Shown one piece after another: positions 16,304 to 26,338 of a stretch of 40,443 nt of DNA (its first letter is position 1; each line of letters starts with the position of its first letter). Below the pieces are notes generated by a model. The model was not told the origin of the DNA, searched no databases, and saw only the letters and a program-made list of their open reading frames with translations. The position numbers and the translations under genes were made by a program. The stretch is from Streptomyces griseorubiginosus (GTDB lineage: Bacteria; Actinomycetota; Actinomycetes; Streptomycetales; Streptomycetaceae): contig NZ_WVUG01000046.1 in the NCBI RefSeq assembly GCF_017614965.1, positions 1 to 40,443 on the forward strand, given 5' to 3'.

Positions 16304-17365
16304 GTGACGGGACTTGAGCCGGGACAGGCGGAGAGCGGCGGCGGGGGCAGATCCAGGGGCCGGCGCTCGACCGTACTGAGGATCGCCGGCCTCACCATGG
16401 CGGGACTGCTGGTGCTGGGCGCGGGGGCCGCGGGGTGGGTCTACTGGCACCTCGACAGCAACATCAAGAGCGTCGACATCAACCAGGCGCTCGGCGACGA
16501 CCGTCCGGCGAAGGCGGTGACGACCCCGTCCCCCGGAGCCTCCGAGTCCCCGCTGCCCACCGGCTCCCTGAACATCCTCGTCCTCGGGTCCGACTCCCGC
16601 AGCGGCAAGGAGAACAAGGCGCTCGGCGGGGGCAGCAGCTCCGGCGCCCGGTCGGACACCGCGATGGTGGTGCACATCGACGCGGGCCGGAAGGACGCGA
16701 CCATCGTCAGCATCCCGCGCGACACTCTCGTCACCCGCCCGTCCTGCCCGCTGAAGTCGGGCGGCTCCACGGCCGTGGCCTACAACGCCATGTTCAACAG
16801 CGCCTACTCCGTGGGCGGCCCGGTGTGCGCGGTGAAGACGGTCGAGTCCATCACCGGCGTCCGCATGGACCACTACATCGAGATCGACTTCTCGGGCTTC
16901 GCGAAGCTGGTGAACGCCCTGGGCGGGGTCACCGTCACCACGGACCAGGACATCGACGACGACGACAGCCATCTGCACCTCGCGGCCGGCACCCACCATC
17001 TCGACGGCAAGCAGGCCCTCGCCCTCGCCCGCACCCGGCACGGCATAGGCGACGGCAGCGACCTGGGCCGCATAGGCCTCCAGCAGAAGCTGGTGAAGGC
17101 CCTGCTGGAACAGATCTCCTCGACGAACCTCCTCACCGACCCCGCCCGGCTCTACTCCGTCGCCGACGCCCTGACGGACAGCCTCACCACCGACACGGGC
17201 CTGGACTCCATCAGCGAGCTGGTCGGGTTCGGGCGCAGCCTGAAGGGCCTGACCGCGCAGCACGTCAAGACGGTGATGATGCCGGTCGTCACGGCCCCCT
17301 CCGACCCCAACCGCGTGGTGGCGAAGGAACCGGCTGCGAGCGAACTGTGGGAATCGCTGCGCTGA
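16304..17365 (+). CDS. LCP-family (LytR-CpsA-Psr) cell wall glycopolymer ligase
   Basis: A 353-residue membrane-anchored protein. After a basic, Gly/Arg-rich cytosolic tail (1-~24) comes one transmembrane helix (~25-47: IAGLTMAGLLVLGAGAAGWV) and an extracytoplasmic LCP domain (~87-255): NILVLGSDSR, SDTAMVVHID, IVSIPRDTLV, YNAMFNSAYSVGG, DFSGFAKLVNALGGV and ALALARTRHG. The Arg and Asp residues for polyprenyl-pyrophosphate binding are present. LCP enzymes attach teichoic acids or other glycopolymers to peptidoglycan. Start is GTG 16304; no clear Shine-Dalgarno is visible. The 203-bp upstream region is relatively AT-rich and carries a short inverted repeat TTTTC/GAAAA at 16232-16245. Confidence 0.88.
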   Translation: MTGLEPGQAESGGGGRSRGRRSTVLRIAGLTMAGLLVLGAGAAGWVYWHLDSNIKSVDINQALGDDRPAKAVTTPSPGASESPLPTGSLNILVLGSDSRSGKENKALGGGSSSGARSDTAMVVHIDAGRKDATIVSIPRDTLVTRPSCPLKSGGSTAVAYNAMFNSAYSVGGPVCAVKTVESITGVRMDHYIEIDFSGFAKLVNALGGVTVTTDQDIDDDDSHLHLAAGTHHLDGKQALALARTRHGIGDGSDLGRIGLQQKLVKALLEQISSTNLLTDPARLYSVADALTDSLTTDTGLDSISELVGFGRSLKGLTAQHVKTVMMPVVTAPSDPNRVVAKEPAASELWESLR

Positions 17366-17495
17366 CCAGCGGAGACAAGGGCGGCGGAAAAAACTTCGGG
17401 GAATTCCGGCGCGCCTGTCGATCCCCGGGCTCCCCGATCGACGCACTGGTGAAAGGCCGGACAGCGACCGGCCCCGGACCGACCGAGGAGTCACC

Positions 17496-17852
17496 ATGCC
17501 CCGCTACCTCTCTCTCGTACAGATCGACGAGAAGACCGCCCCCGCCGAGGGCCCCAGCCCCGAGCTGATGCAGCGGATGGGGGAGCTGATCGAGGAGATC
17601 ACCAAGGCCGGCGTGATGCTGGACACCGCTGGGCTGACGCCGTCCGCGCAGGGCACGCGGGTGCGCTGGGAGGGCGGTGAGCTCTCCGTGACCGACGGGC
17701 CCTTCACCGAGTCCAAGGAGGTCGTCGGCGGCTACGCGATCATGCAGTGCAAGGACAAGGCCGAGGCGCTGGAGTGGACCAAGCGGTTCCTGAAGGTGCA
17801 CGAGGAGCACTGGACGGTGACCTGCGAGGTCAGGGAGATCGCGGAGGGCTAG
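17496..17852 (+). CDS. YCII-related DGPF-domain protein
   Basis: A 118-residue protein of the YCII/DGPF family with the name-giving motif TDGPFTESKE at ~67-76 and a ferredoxin-like fold (YLSLVQIDEK ... LIEEITKAGVMLDTAGL ... GYAIMQCKDKAEALEW). DGPF proteins are the usual genomic partners of ECF42 sigma factors, and such a gene follows 44 bp downstream. Their biochemical role is unknown; regulated targets of the sigma factor is the common model. ATG 17496 has GAGGAG upstream. Confidence 0.88.
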   Translation: MPRYLSLVQIDEKTAPAEGPSPELMQRMGELIEEITKAGVMLDTAGLTPSAQGTRVRWEGGELSVTDGPFTESKEVVGGYAIMQCKDKAEALEWTKRFLKVHEEHWTVTCEVREIAEG

Positions 17853-17896
17853 GGCCTGTTGGCCCGAGGCCCGTCGGGGGTGTTGCATGGTGGGCT

Positions 17897-19150
17897 GTGG
17901 AACAGCAGCCCACCGCCACCCGTGCCGTCGACACCGTCTTCCGCCTCGAGTTCCCGCGCATCGTCGCCGGCGTCACCCGCATCGTGCGTGACGTCGGCAT
18001 CGCCGAGGAGCTCGCCCAGGACGCCCTGGTCGCCGCGCTGGAGCAGTGGCCCCGGGACGGTGTGCCGGACAACCCGGGCGCCTGGTTGACGGCCACCGCC
18101 CGGCACCGCGCCGTCGACCTGGTCCGGCGCCGGGAGAACTACGCCCGCAAGCTGGCGGAGATCGGCCGGAGTCTGGAGACGACCGCGCCGCCGGAGGAGC
18201 CCGCCGACCCCGAGGACATCGACGACGACCTGCTCCGGCTGGTCTTCACCACCTGTCACCCGGTCCTGTCCGCCGAGGCCCGCACCGCCCTCACCCTGCG
18301 GATGCTGGGCGGCCTGACCACCGCGGAGATCGCCCGCGCCTTCCTCGTCCCCGAGCCGACGGTCGCCCAGCGCATCGTCCGCGCCAAACGCACCCTCGCC
18401 ACCAAGAACGTCGCCTTCGAGGTGCCCTACGGCCCGGACCGCGAGGCCCGTCTCGGCTCCGTCCTGGACGTCATCTACCTGATCTTCAACGAGGGGTACG
18501 CCGCCACGGCCGGCGACGACTGGCTGCGCCCGGCGCTGTGCGAGGACGCGCTGCGGCTGGCCCGCGTGCTGTCGTCGCTGATGCCGAAGGAACCCGAGGT
18601 GCACGCCCTGGCCGCCCTGCTGGAGTTCCAGGCCTCCCGCGCCGCGGCCCGCACCGGCCCCGGCGGCGAACCCGTCCTGCTCAAGGACCAGAACCGCCGC
18701 CGCTGGAACCGCATGCTCATCGCCCGCGGCATCACGGCCCTGCACCGGGCCGAGGCCACCGCCACCGGCGCCCCGGGCCCGTACACCCTCCAGGCGACAA
18801 TCGCCGCCTGCCACGCGCACGCGTACACCTACGAGGAGACCGACTGGGCGAGCATCGCCACCCTCTACGGCCTGCTCGCCGCCCGCGCCCCCTCCCCGGT
18901 CGTCGAACTCAACCGCGCCGTCGCCGTGTCGATGGCGGAGGGACCGGATGCGGGGCTCGCGATCGTGGACACCCTCGCCGCGGAACCCGCCCTGCGCGAC
19001 TACCACCTGCTCCCCAGCGTCCGCGGCGACCTGCTGGAGCGCCTGGGACGTACGGCCGAGGCGCGCGCCGAGTTCGCCCGGGCGGCGGAGCTCACCCGCA
19101 ACGAACGGGAACGGGAGCTGCTGCTGCGGCGGGCGGCCGGAGCGGGGTGA
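17897..19150 (+). CDS. ECF42-type RNA polymerase sigma factor with C-terminal TPR-like extension
   Basis: A 417-residue protein, more than twice the usual ECF length. Region 2 is at ~8-75 (FRLEFPRIVAGVTRIVRDVGIAEELAQDALVAALEQWP ... AWLTATARHRAVDLVRR), region 4 at ~115-175 (ALTLRMLGGLTTAEIARAFLVPEPTVAQRIVRAKRTL). The remaining ~240 residues are helical repeats (LDVIYLIFNEGY..., ALAALLEFQASRAAAR, LAARAPSPVVELNRAVAVSMAEG) of the SnoaL-free, TPR-like type that define ECF42 and are needed for its activity in the family. No anti-sigma gene is nearby, as usual for ECF42. Start GTG 17897 chosen because it begins the conserved N-terminus. Its stop abuts that of the converging methyltransferase gene with no gap. 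Confidence 0.9.
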   Translation: MEQQPTATRAVDTVFRLEFPRIVAGVTRIVRDVGIAEELAQDALVAALEQWPRDGVPDNPGAWLTATARHRAVDLVRRRENYARKLAEIGRSLETTAPPEEPADPEDIDDDLLRLVFTTCHPVLSAEARTALTLRMLGGLTTAEIARAFLVPEPTVAQRIVRAKRTLATKNVAFEVPYGPDREARLGSVLDVIYLIFNEGYAATAGDDWLRPALCEDALRLARVLSSLMPKEPEVHALAALLEFQASRAAARTGPGGEPVLLKDQNRRRWNRMLIARGITALHRAEATATGAPGPYTLQATIAACHAHAYTYEETDWASIATLYGLLAARAPSPVVELNRAVAVSMAEGPDAGLAIVDTLAAEPALRDYHLLPSVRGDLLERLGRTAEARAEFARAAELTRNERERELLLRRAAGAG

Positions 19151-20314
19151 TCAGGCGGGGTGTCCGACGAGCATGGTCGGCGCCCCCGCCACCCGGGTCA
19201 GGAACACGGTCGCCGCGTTGGGTCCGGCCGGCTTGACCTTCTTCCTGAGTTCCTCGGGCTCCACCGCCGACCCCCGCTTCTTCACGGTCAGCGTCCCGAC
19301 CTCCCGCTCCCGCAGCAGGGCCTTCAACTTCTTCACGTTGAAGGGCAGTTGGTCGGTGATCTCGTAGGCGGTGGCGTACGGGGTGGGGAGGAGGGCGTCG
19401 GAGGTGACGTACGCGATGGTGGGGTCGATCAGGCCGGCGTCCAGGTCCTCGGCCACCTCGGCGACCAGGTGGGCGCGGATGACGGCGCCGTCGGGCTCGT
19501 ACAGGTAGCGGCCCACGGGGCGGACCCGGGGATCGGGCAGCCCCCTTCCGAGCAGGGTGCGGGGGCCGGGGAGCAGCGTGGCGCGGACCGCCCCGGGCGT
19601 CGTCCCGAACCACAGCACCGCCTCCTTCACGTCCCCGCCGTCCGAGATCCACTCGGCCTCGGCGTCCTCGGGCACGGCCTCGTGCGGGATGCCCGGGGCG
19701 ACCTTCAGCGCGGCGGCCCGGGACGCCTTGCGGGCCGCCCCGACCGCCCAGGACAGGGGCGGTGAGTAGGCCTCTGGGTCGAAGATCCGCCCGCGTCCGC
19801 CGCGCCGGGCCGGGTCGACGAACACGGCGTCGTACCCCGCCGCGTCGACCTCCGTGACGTCGGCCTCCCGCACCTCGATCAGGTCCGCCAGCCCGAGCGC
19901 CTCGGCGTTCGCCCGCGCCACGGCGGCCGTCGCCGGGTCCCGGTCCACGGCCAGGACCCCGATCCCCGCCCGGGCGAACGCGATCGCGTCCCCGCCGATC
20001 CCACAGCACAGGTCGGCGACGGACCGTACCCCCATGGCCCGGAGGCACTCCGCCCGGTACGCCGCCACGCTCGCCCGCGTCGACTGCTCCACCCCGTTGG
20101 CCGTGAAGAACATCCGCCCGGCGTCCGCCGCCCCGAACTTCACCGCCGCCCGCTGCCGCAGCCGCGCCTGCCCCAGGGCCGCCGACACCAGGTCGGCGGG
20201 GTGATCGCGGCGCAGCCGGGTGGCCACGGCGAGTTCGTCGGCCGGGGCCGTGTCACGCACCTCGTCGAGGAGGGCGCGGCCTTCGGGGGTGAGGAGGAGG
20301 GCGAGGTCGTTCAC
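19151..20314 (-). CDS. Class I SAM methyltransferase with THUMP-like C-terminal domain
   Basis: A 387-residue protein. A helical N-terminus is followed by a Rossmann methyltransferase domain: SAM motif I VADLCCGIGGDAIAFARAG at ~100-118, acidic VLAVDRDP, and VFVDPARRGGRGR (DPARR is typical for this family). The C-terminal ~90 residues (YEITDQLPFNVKKLKALLREREVGTLTVKKRGSAVEPEELRKK) match the THUMP-like domain found in such actinobacterial proteins. An RNA substrate is likely but not shown. Start GTG 20314 begins the conserved N-terminus; longer frames upstream overlap the deacetylase gene. Soluble, convergent with the ECF42 gene and divergent from the deacetylases. Confidence 0.82.
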   Translation of the reverse strand: MNDLALLLTPEGRALLDEVRDTAPADELAVATRLRRDHPADLVSAALGQARLRQRAAVKFGAADAGRMFFTANGVEQSTRASVAAYRAECLRAMGVRSVADLCCGIGGDAIAFARAGIGVLAVDRDPATAAVARANAEALGLADLIEVREADVTEVDAAGYDAVFVDPARRGGRGRIFDPEAYSPPLSWAVGAARKASRAAALKVAPGIPHEAVPEDAEAEWISDGGDVKEAVLWFGTTPGAVRATLLPGPRTLLGRGLPDPRVRPVGRYLYEPDGAVIRAHLVAEVAEDLDAGLIDPTIAYVTSDALLPTPYATAYEITDQLPFNVKKLKALLREREVGTLTVKKRGSAVEPEELRKKVKPAGPNAATVFLTRVAGAPTMLVGHPA

Positions 20315-20404
20315 CGGGTCATTGTGGGCCAGTCGGTGGATGGTGTGCCCGTGGACGCGGTGTCGGGCCGGGATCGCGGGCCCGGCCTGCGAGGATCCGG
20401 CTCC

Positions 20405-21334
20405 ATGCGAGCAGTCGTACAAAACGATAAAAACGGGGCGTTCCGGAAGCGGCGAGTCCGTGGCGGGATCGCCGTGCTCGCCGTCGCCGCCATCGCCTCC
20501 GGCTGTGCGACGGACGACGGCCAGGAGGTGCGCCCGGCCTCCGGCCAGCAGCCCCTGAAGGCACCCGAGGCCCGCGCCCTGGACTCGTACGCCCTGAAGC
20601 TGCGCGCGGCCCTCACCGCGCGGGCCGCCGCCGCGCGGCGCTGGGGGCTGCGGCAGGTGCCCCTGACCGCTCCGCCGCCACCGGCGCACAAGCCGCGGAT
20701 CACCGCCCGCAGGGGCTTCGAGGTGGACGACCAGGAGGAGCTGGATCTCCCGCCCGTCTTCACCACGGTCCCCACCCGGCAGCGGGTCGTCTTCCTCACC
20801 ATCGACGACGGCGCCGAGAAGGACCCGGCGTTCCTGCGGATGATGAGCGAGCTGAAGATCCCGTACTCCGCCTTCCTCAGCGACTTCCTGGTCAAGGACG
20901 ACTACGGGTACTTCCGCCGGATGCAGTCCCAGGGCGTCAGCCTCAACAACCACACCCTCACGCACCCCTATCTGCCGGGACTCTCCTACGAGCAGCAGCG
21001 GCACGAGATCTGCGGCATGCAGGCGGTCATGAAGAAGCAGTTCGGCAAGGCCCCGACCCTCTTCCGGCCGCCCTTCGGCAACTACAACCAGGACACCCTG
21101 CGCGCCGCGAAGTCCTGCGGCATCCGGTACGCACCGATCTGGGACGAGGAGGTCTTCGTCGACCACTGGGAGTACCGCGAGGACGACCAGGACCTGCACC
21201 CCGGCGACATCGTGCTCACCCACTTCCGGGGCCGCGACGAGTGGAAGGGCACCATGGTCGACGACATGCGGCGCTTCCTGAACAAGGTCACGGCCGAGGG
21301 GTACGCGGTGGCCCGCCTGGAGGACTACCTGTGA
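20405..21334 (+). CDS. Polysaccharide deacetylase (NodB-fold) lipoprotein
   Basis: A 309-residue exported lipoprotein: basic start, hydrophobic segment and lipobox ending IASGC with lipidated C34. The NodB domain (~125-305) has TIDDG at 132-136 (catalytic and metal Asp), the metal pair H183/H187 in NHTLTHP, RPPFGNYN, and the LHPGDIVLTHF segment with the catalytic His. These residues fit a metal-dependent de-N- or O-acetylase acting on cell-wall or extracellular glycans; the substrate is unknown. Its stop overlaps the GTG of a second, shorter homologue, so the two are a tandem duplication expressed together. Confidence 0.87.
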   Translation: MRAVVQNDKNGAFRKRRVRGGIAVLAVAAIASGCATDDGQEVRPASGQQPLKAPEARALDSYALKLRAALTARAAAARRWGLRQVPLTAPPPPAHKPRITARRGFEVDDQEELDLPPVFTTVPTRQRVVFLTIDDGAEKDPAFLRMMSELKIPYSAFLSDFLVKDDYGYFRRMQSQGVSLNNHTLTHPYLPGLSYEQQRHEICGMQAVMKKQFGKAPTLFRPPFGNYNQDTLRAAKSCGIRYAPIWDEEVFVDHWEYREDDQDLHPGDIVLTHFRGRDEWKGTMVDDMRRFLNKVTAEGYAVARLEDYL

Positions 21335-22128
21335 GGCTCCGGGACCTGGCCGCCGGAGTTCTGGCGCTCGCCCTCCTCACCGGCTGCGCCCAGTCCGTCG
21401 ACCCCATCGAACGGCTCGGCAGGAAGGCGGCGCAGGAGGTACGGCCACACGGAGGCGCCGGCCGGCCCGTCCGGTCGTACCGCCGCTGGGGCCTCCAGGC
21501 CCCGCTGCCCCGTGCCCCGCGACCCGCCCGCGCCCCGGCCTTCCGTCCGGCGAGCCCGGCCCTCCCCCTGATCCTCTCTCATGTCCCCACCCACGACCGG
21601 GTCGTCTTCCTCACCTACGACGACGGCGCCGCGCGGGACCCGCGCTTCGCCGACATGGTCCGCGAACTCCGGCTGCCCATCAGCGTGTTCACCGAAGACG
21701 GCACGGCCGCCCCGGTCCACGGCCACCTCGCGCGTCCACGGCCGGCCGACGCGGGCACCCACGGCCACCGCTTCGGCCGCACCACCCTGCGCGGCCTGCC
21801 CTACGCCGGCCAGCGCGCCGAGATCTGCGGCCGGCCCGACCGGCCCCGGCCCCGTCTGTTCCGGCCGCCCCACGGCGCGTACGACGGCACCACCCTGCGC
21901 GCGGCCGGTGACTGCGGGGTCAGGGCGCTGGTGCTGTGGCGCGCGTCCTTGAACTCCGCCGGCCGGCTGACCTACACCCGCACTGCCCGCCACCTGACCC
22001 CCGGCGACATCGTCTCCGTGGCCCCGGACGACGCGACGGGCCCGCCCCTCACCCAACGCACCTCCCACCTCCTCGCGCGGCTGGAGGAACGGGGGCTGAC
22101 GGTGGGGCGTCTGGAGGACTATCTGTAG
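21331..22128 (+). CDS. Second polysaccharide deacetylase-like lipoprotein, metal site altered
   Basis: A 265-residue paralogue of the preceding protein, starting at GTG 21331 in a 4-bp overlap. Lipobox LLTGC with C19. It keeps LTYDDGAARD in place of TIDDG, RPPHGAYDG and the shared ending RLEDYL, but the segment aligned with NHTLTHP reads GTHGHRFG, so the H-x3-H metal pair is changed to H-x-H, and the late LTHF is replaced by SVAPDD without the His. The region between is also shorter. Loss of enzymatic activity, or a binding-only role, is inferred. The shared ends RLEDYL and EICG support recent duplication. Confidence 0.8.
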   Translation: MRLRDLAAGVLALALLTGCAQSVDPIERLGRKAAQEVRPHGGAGRPVRSYRRWGLQAPLPRAPRPARAPAFRPASPALPLILSHVPTHDRVVFLTYDDGAARDPRFADMVRELRLPISVFTEDGTAAPVHGHLARPRPADAGTHGHRFGRTTLRGLPYAGQRAEICGRPDRPRPRLFRPPHGAYDGTTLRAAGDCGVRALVLWRASLNSAGRLTYTRTARHLTPGDIVSVAPDDATGPPLTQRTSHLLARLEERGLTVGRLEDYL

Positions 22129-22390
22129 CCGAGCGCCATCGCGAGGCCTTCGGCATCCGTCCCCTACCGGTCACGGCGAACCCGTCCCGGAGGAAGAAGA
22201 CGCCGGACACCAGAGCCGCCACCGGCCCGCCCGGCCACGCCGCCGCGCCCTGCGCGTGCCCGTTGGGTGCCAGGGCGCCGGCGAACGCCAGGTTGAAGGC
22301 GCATTCGGCGGGAAGCAGGACCGCGAGCGCCGGGAGGGCATGGTGCGACGGTACGCGTCCGGACGGCGGACGGGGCCCTCTCGCGACGCC
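22119..22390 (-). pseudogene. Possible gene remnant between deacetylase and groES
   Basis: On the minus strand a hydrophobic reading frame (HALPALAVLLPAECAFNLAF, then PVAALVSGVFFLRDGFAVTG) runs without a start codon, and after a frame change near 22165 continues as EGLAMALGYR to a stop at 22119-22121. This looks like the decayed 3' part of a gene, overlapping the deacetylase stop. No family recognised. The rest of 22129-22600 holds the groES control region. Confidence 0.25.
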
Positions 22391-22427
22391 CCCGTCGACC
22401 GCATGGCGGGACGACGCGCCGTCGGGA

Positions 22428-22454
22428 TTAGCAGTCCGCTTGACCGAGTGCTAA
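22428..22454. promoter_or_regulatory. CIRCE operator 1 (HrcA site)
   Basis: TTAGCAGTC-N9-GAGTGCTAA matches the CIRCE consensus TTAGCACTC-N9-GAGTGCTAA with one mismatch. It overlaps the -35 region of groES. HrcA binding here represses the operon and is relieved on heat shock. Confidence 0.93.
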
Positions 22455-22469
22455 TCGCGGTCATAGTCT
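22440..22469 (+). promoter_or_regulatory. Probable groES promoter
   Basis: TTGACC (22440-22445) and TAGTCT (22464-22469) with an 18-bp spacer resemble a vegetative sigma-HrdB promoter. It sits between and across the two CIRCE elements, so HrcA would block polymerase directly. The -10 is the weaker half of the call. Confidence 0.6.
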
Positions 22470-22474
22470 CGGCT

Positions 22475-22501
22475 CTGGCACTCCCCCCTGGAGAGTGCCA
22501 A
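22475..22501. promoter_or_regulatory. CIRCE operator 2 (HrcA site)
   Basis: CTGGCACTC-N9-GAGTGCCAA is a near-perfect inverted repeat of the CIRCE type, 47 bp (centre to centre) downstream of the first. Both arms carry a G/C in place of the usual A/T at one position, a paired change that keeps the palindrome. It lies at or just after the likely transcription start. Confidence 0.9.
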
Positions 22502-22600
22502 ACAAGCGACGGGCAGGTCCGGCACCCGCGACGACGGATCGACCTGGTCGCCACCTCAGACAGTTAACCCCGTGAGATCTCCGAAGGGGGAGGTCGGATC

Positions 22601-22909
22601 GTGACGACCGCCAGCTCCAAGGTTGCCATCAAGCCGCTCGAGGACCGCATCGTGGTCCAGCCGCTGGACGCCGAGCAGACCACGGCCTCTGGCCTGGTCA
22701 TCCCGGACACCGCCAAGGAGAAGCCCCAGGAGGGCGTCGTCCTGGCCGTGGGCCCGGGCCGTTTCGAGAACGGCGAGCGCCTGCCGCTCGACGTCAAGAC
22801 CGGCGACATCGTGCTGTACAGCAAGTACGGCGGCACCGAGGTGAAGTACAACGGCGAGGAGTACCTCGTCCTCTCGGCCCGCGACGTGCTCGCGATCATC
22901 GAGAAGTAG
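22601..22909 (+). CDS. groES: Co-chaperonin GroES
   Basis: A 102-residue Hsp10 subunit. [30 protein letters not shown] with the mobile loop is present, then [35 protein letters not shown] and the end VLAIIEK. Seven subunits cap GroEL and enclose the folding chamber in the cytosol. Start GTG 22601 has GGGGGAGG upstream. It is transcribed from the CIRCE-controlled promoter and followed by groEL1 after 117 bp. Confidence 0.97.
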   Translation: MTTASSKVAIKPLEDRIVVQPLDAEQTTASGLVIPDTAKEKPQEGVVLAVGPGRFENGERLPLDVKTGDIVLYSKYGGTEVKYNGEEYLVLSARDVLAIIEK

Positions 22910-24652
<1,743 letters not shown>

Positions 24653-24666
24653 CGCACCGCAGCACG

Positions 24667-24700
24667 AAGGCCCGGCACCCTCTGGGGGGTGCCGGGCCTT
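24667..24700. terminator. Rho-independent terminator after groEL1
   Basis: A perfect 14-bp stem (24667-24680 with 24687-24700) with a 6-base loop; its AA...TT ends make it usable on both strands, serving groEL1 and the converging SnoaL-like gene 8 bp away. Confidence 0.9.
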
Positions 24701-24707
24701 TCGGCGT

Positions 24708-25415
24708 CTACTGCTCCAGCTGGTCCAGGGCGCCCAACTGCGCCATCAGCCCGAGCCGGTCGTACTGCCACCAGCCCTCGACGATCTTCCCGTCCTGGTC
24801 GCACCGGAAGATGGTCGCCCCGGTCATCACGACGTTCCGTCCCGTGGCGGGAAGCCCCATGAACTCACCGGTCTGGGTGCCGCGCCAGGTCCACCGGGTG
24901 CACACCCGGTCCCCGTCCGCGATCTGGTCCTCGACGTCGAAGGCGAAGTCGAAGCCGGCGCGCCACATGCCGATCTCCCGCCGCATGGCGTCCATGCCCA
25001 TGGTGTCCTGCTCGTTGGCGGGATCGTGGTCGTGGTAGTTCTCGGCGATCAGGTCGTCGAGCGGCGGGAGATCGCCCTTGACGGCGATCGTCTCGAAGAA
25101 CCGCCGTACGTTCGCCGCGTACAGCCGGTCGTCCCGCACCACGTCCAGGTCCGTGAAGGTCGGCATCTCCTCGCAGAGGGCCACCATCTCCCGGAAGATC
25201 TTGTCCGTCTCGGGCAGGTTCGAGTTCCGCATCGCCTCCTCGTACGACGGGAACTCCACGATCTCGATGAAGTGCGACGCGTCGGAGTGGTCCTTGCCGA
25301 CCACCGCGTGCGTCGCCGTCCGCTTCCCCCTGGTCTGTTCGACCCATGTGTCCATCAGCCGGTTCATGTCGTCGAAACGGCTGGTCCTGCAGTCGATGAG
25401 CTGTACGAAGGTCAT
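24708..25415 (-). CDS. ABM-like / SnoaL-like (ester cyclase family) protein
   Basis: A 235-residue protein. Residues 1-~95 (TFVQLIDCRTSRFDDMNRLMDTW ... ATHAVVGKDHSDASHFIEIVEFPSYEEAM) look like a dimeric alpha/beta-barrel (ABM) domain; residues ~110-230 (VRRFFETIAVKGDLPPLDDLIAENYHDHDP ... GDRVCTRWTWRGTQTGEFMGLPATGRNVVMTGATIFRCDQDGKIVEGWWQYDRLGLM) fit a SnoaL-like cone fold as in polyketide cyclases. The combination is common in Streptomyces; the reaction is unknown. Start ATG 25415 has GGAGG upstream. No membrane segment. Confidence 0.78.
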   Translation of the reverse strand: MTFVQLIDCRTSRFDDMNRLMDTWVEQTRGKRTATHAVVGKDHSDASHFIEIVEFPSYEEAMRNSNLPETDKIFREMVALCEEMPTFTDLDVVRDDRLYAANVRRFFETIAVKGDLPPLDDLIAENYHDHDPANEQDTMGMDAMRREIGMWRAGFDFAFDVEDQIADGDRVCTRWTWRGTQTGEFMGLPATGRNVVMTGATIFRCDQDGKIVEGWWQYDRLGLMAQLGALDQLEQ

Positions 25416-25503
25416 GGTGCTGCCTCCGGTCCGCCTGGATCCGGTTGAACACCCCCATTCTCTGCCCGCCGGCGTCATCGGGCCATGCAGCCCTGCTGCG
25501 CCC

Positions 25504-26277
25504 CTACTGCGGCCCGTACTTCCGCCCCGTCCGCGATGTGATCCCGCCCAGCAGGGCCCTCGGCGTCACCTTCACGATCCCCATCAGGGCCTTGTACCGG
25601 GGGTCCGGGATGGAGAGGGACTTGCCGCGGGCGAGATCACTCAGCGCCGCCGCCACCAGTTTGTCCGCGTCGAGCCACATCCAGCCGGGGATGTTGTCCG
25701 TGCCCATGCCGGCCCGCTGATGGAACTCCGTGCGCACGAAGCCGGGGCACAGGGCCATCAGGCGGACGCCGCTGCCCGCGAGATCCTTCGCCGCGCCCTG
25801 GGTGAACTGCACGACCCACGCCTTGGACGCGCCGTAGGTGCCGCGCGGGACGAAGGCGGCGACGGAGGCGACGTTGACGACACCCCCGCGCCCCCGCTCC
25901 CGCATCGCCTCCGTCGCCGCCGACGTCAGCCGGAGCACCGCCTCGCAGTGGACCTTGAGCATCTTCAGCTCGTCCGCCATGGGGACGTCGAGATAGCGGC
26001 CCTTGTTGCCGAAGCCGGCGTTGTTGATCAGCAGGTCGACGGGGTTCCTGCGGTCGGAGAGGCGGGCGGCCACCGTCTCGATGCCGTCGTCCGTCGCCAG
26101 GTCCGCCGTCACCACCTCCACCTCGACGCCGTGCCGGTCGTGGAGTTCGGTCGCCTGTTCGTGCAGCCGCTTGGTGTCCCGGGCCACCAGGACCAGGTTG
26201 TGTCCGTCCGCCGCCAGCCGCCGTGCGAACGCGGCACCGATGCCCGCCGTCGATCCCGTAATCAGAGCCGTTGTCAT
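25504..26277 (-). CDS. Short-chain dehydrogenase/reductase
   Basis: A 257-residue SDR of the classical kind. Cofactor motif TGSTAGIG at 7-14, NNAG at ~84-87, catalytic Ser in NVASVAAF and the YxxxK site in YGASK. The C-terminus carries the extended KALMGIVKVTPRALLGGITSRTGRKYG stretch that appears in a lipid/steroid-type SDR subgroup. NADP(H) use is suggested by the basic residues after the second strand (ARDTKR). Substrate unknown. Start ATG 26277 rather than the upstream in-frame ATG because it gives a normal SDR N-terminus (MTTALITG). Confidence 0.88.
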   Translation of the reverse strand: MTTALITGSTAGIGAAFARRLAADGHNLVLVARDTKRLHEQATELHDRHGVEVEVVTADLATDDGIETVAARLSDRRNPVDLLINNAGFGNKGRYLDVPMADELKMLKVHCEAVLRLTSAATEAMRERGRGGVVNVASVAAFVPRGTYGASKAWVVQFTQGAAKDLAGSGVRLMALCPGFVRTEFHQRAGMGTDNIPGWMWLDADKLVAAALSDLARGKSLSIPDPRYKALMGIVKVTPRALLGGITSRTGRKYGPQ

Positions 26278-26338
26278 GGCCCAAGCGTAGTTACCCGGAG
26301 GCAAGGAGTCCGATCCGCGGGCGGGTGGTGAGGGGGGT

